From the NCBI GenBank assembly GCA_024275555.1, contig JAJRYW010000315.1, positions 1 through 7,179 of the forward strand: 7,179 nucleotides of DNA, read 5' to 3'. Both the position numbers and the translations under genes were made by a program. The notes under the pieces were generated by a model. The model made no database searches, had not been told where the DNA came from, and saw only the letters and a list, made by a program, of their open reading frames with translations. This document shows, one piece after another, positions 6,224-7,179 of this stretch (the first letter of the stretch is position 1; every line of letters starts with the position of its first letter). The DNA is from Calditrichota bacterium. Lineage in GTDB: Bacteria; Calditrichota; Calditrichia; RBG-13-44-9; J075.

Positions 6224-7105
6224 TTAGCCGTGGCACTTTTGGCATACCTGTTCGGCGTCCTGTTCATGGCAAGACATACAGTAATCCAGGTCGTTTTGCG
6301 CTTCAAGGCGGTGTCGCCCGCCATCGTTGGGAATCCGGTTTGCCCAACCGGCGGTATGATTGTAAGGCAACACCTGGTTGTCTGCATGGCAATCCACGCA
6401 GAATTGCCGCTCGGTGTGGCAGGCAGCGCACTCGCGCTCTTTACCCAGGGCGTTTAACGAGTGGGTAAACTCATAATTCAGCGGATGCGTCAGCCGGTCT
6501 AAGTTTTCGCCTTCATGGCAATCCTGGCAGTACTCAACTTTATGGCAGGTCTGGCAATTCTTGCCGCCGCTGATGGCGTTTATCTCCAGCCGGGCCAGAT
6601 CGGCGTGGTTATGCATAAAATCCGCCGCATGGCTGATGGGCCGGAGGTTCTCCAACTCGGTATGGCAAACCGCGCAGTCGGTGGAGACTCTTTTCTGCTC
6701 ATGGCAATCCATACAGCCAACCATAGTCGGCAAGGAATACATTGCCCGGGGCAAATCCTCGGTAATATTGCCGTGGCAATCGGCGCACTTCTGCCCCGCC
6801 TGGAGGTGTTTTGCATGGGCGAATTTTTCACTGTAGGCAGTAACCGGGTTCATCTTGCCCGGATCGGGTACTTCGCCCGGATCGTGGCAATCCGAGCAAA
6901 CTTCAAAGGCAGGCAGTAAATTATCGCTGCCGGAGAGGCTGGTTTCTGCGCTGCTATGGCAGTCCAGGCAGGCAATCTCCTCATCCTCCACGTGGCTTTT
7001 ATGGGGAAATTTTCCGGATTGATCCTGGGCAACGCCGCTCCCGGCCTGCATTATGATCCCGAGCGAGAGAAGTATTCCCAGGCAAATCATCAGAAAGGTT
7101 TTCAT
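6224..7105 (-). CDS. 11-haem periplasmic cytochrome c
   Basis: This 293-residue protein has a signal peptide (about residues 1-26, ending G-V-A-Q) with no lipobox, so it is soluble in the periplasm or held in a barrel. Eleven CXXCH sites start at residues 46, 70, 107, 131, 144, 184, 193, 226, 236, 276 and 288; the last ends one residue before the C-terminus. Extra histidines (for example F-P-H-K-S-H at 33-38 and F-A-H-A-K-H at 95-100) are placed to act as distal ligands, as in cytochrome c3/c7-like and decahaem families. GGAG (7117-7114) lies 8 bases before the ATG. The gene follows the barrel end by 36 bases and precedes the lipoprotein cytochrome by 17. This order, barrel then exported cytochrome then lipoprotein cytochrome, matches OmbB-OmaB-OmcB type conduits, so it is the likely periplasmic-side partner. 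Confidence 0.92.
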   Translation of the reverse strand: MKTFLMICLGILLSLGIIMQAGSGVAQDQSGKFPHKSHVEDEEIACLDCHSSAETSLSGSDNLLPAFEVCSDCHDPGEVPDPGKMNPVTAYSEKFAHAKHLQAGQKCADCHGNITEDLPRAMYSLPTMVGCMDCHEQKRVSTDCAVCHTELENLRPISHAADFMHNHADLARLEINAISGGKNCQTCHKVEYCQDCHEGENLDRLTHPLNYEFTHSLNALGKERECAACHTERQFCVDCHADNQVLPYNHTAGWANRIPNDGGRHRLEAQNDLDYCMSCHEQDAEQVCQKCHG

Positions 7106-7141
7106 GGTCTATTCTCCATAGAAATCGTTTCAACGTTCGGG

Positions 7142-7179
7142 TCAATTTCGGAAGGCATAGTTGATACGGAACAGCGCTC
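7142..7179 (-). CDS. C-terminal end of a probable outer-membrane beta-barrel protein (partial)
   Basis: Only the last 11 complete codons lie in the window, ending at TGA (7144-7142). They read A-L-F-R-I-N-Y-A-F-R-N. The alternating hydrophobic and polar pattern, with aromatic residues near the end, is typical of the closing strand of an outer-membrane beta-barrel. The other two minus-strand frames here do not give a comparable ending. Its position, 36 bases before the 11-haem cytochrome with no terminator between, makes a porin of a porin-cytochrome conduit plausible. The evidence is short, so the family is inferred mainly from context. Confidence 0.5.
   Translation of the reverse strand, partial: ALFRINYAFRN

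Noticed and set aside
5205..7105. Frequent short words such as TGGCA and ATGGCA on the plus strand, which could look like a repeat array
   Set aside because: They are the reverse complement of the TGCCA part of C-H codons in the haem motifs, at irregular spacing; not a CRISPR or regulatory repeat.

Overview
The window is an extracellular-electron-transfer style locus from a Gram-negative, probably anaerobic or facultative bacterium. It encodes at least 44 haem-attachment motifs: 5 in a truncated cytochrome, 19 in a large multihaem cytochrome, 11 in a periplasmic cytochrome and 9 in a lipoprotein cytochrome. It also carries a membrane cytochrome b, the last residues of an apparent outer-membrane beta-barrel, a small lipoprotein and a nitrilase. 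Lipoprotein signals, a barrel C-terminus and signal peptides ending in A-Q point to a diderm. The style suggests the FCB group (Calditrichota or Ignavibacteria-like), but that placement is a low-confidence guess without a phylogenetic marker.

Layout. Bases 1-424 (minus strand, cut by the window edge) encode the N-terminus of a multihaem cytochrome. It is a close paralogue of the N-terminus of the next gene, which is transcribed divergently. The AT-rich 278-bp space between them (425-702) holds a palindrome that fits the core of an FNR/CRP-family operator. On the plus strand, 703-2448 encodes a 19-haem cytochrome, 2527-3474 a di-haem-type cytochrome b, and 3495-3989 a small lipoprotein; a strong intrinsic terminator follows. 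A separate plus-strand gene (4156-5121) encodes a nitrilase-family enzyme with an intact Glu-Lys-Cys triad. A hairpin with T-runs on both sides (5148-5173) separates it from the convergent minus-strand operon. In the order of transcription, that operon has the end of a beta-barrel gene (7179-7142), an 11-haem exported cytochrome (7105-6224) and a 9-haem lipoprotein cytochrome (6206-5205).

How it may work together. The plus-strand cytochrome c plus cytochrome b resembles CbcL-type inner-membrane quinol oxidoreductases, which move electrons from menaquinol to the periplasm. The minus-strand operon has the composition of a porin-cytochrome conduit (barrel, periplasmic multihaem cytochrome, outer-surface lipoprotein cytochrome), which carries electrons across the outer membrane. 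The two halves would form a route from the quinone pool to the cell surface. This is inferred from architecture, not demonstrated.

The most striking detail is an amber codon at 2446-2448. The same reading frame stays open from it through to the cytochrome b, and the 26 codons between the TAG and the first ATG read like genuine protein that begins the first membrane helix. The 19-haem and cytochrome b parts therefore look like one 923-codon fusion gene interrupted by a single TAG: by mutation, sequencing error, or real readthrough.
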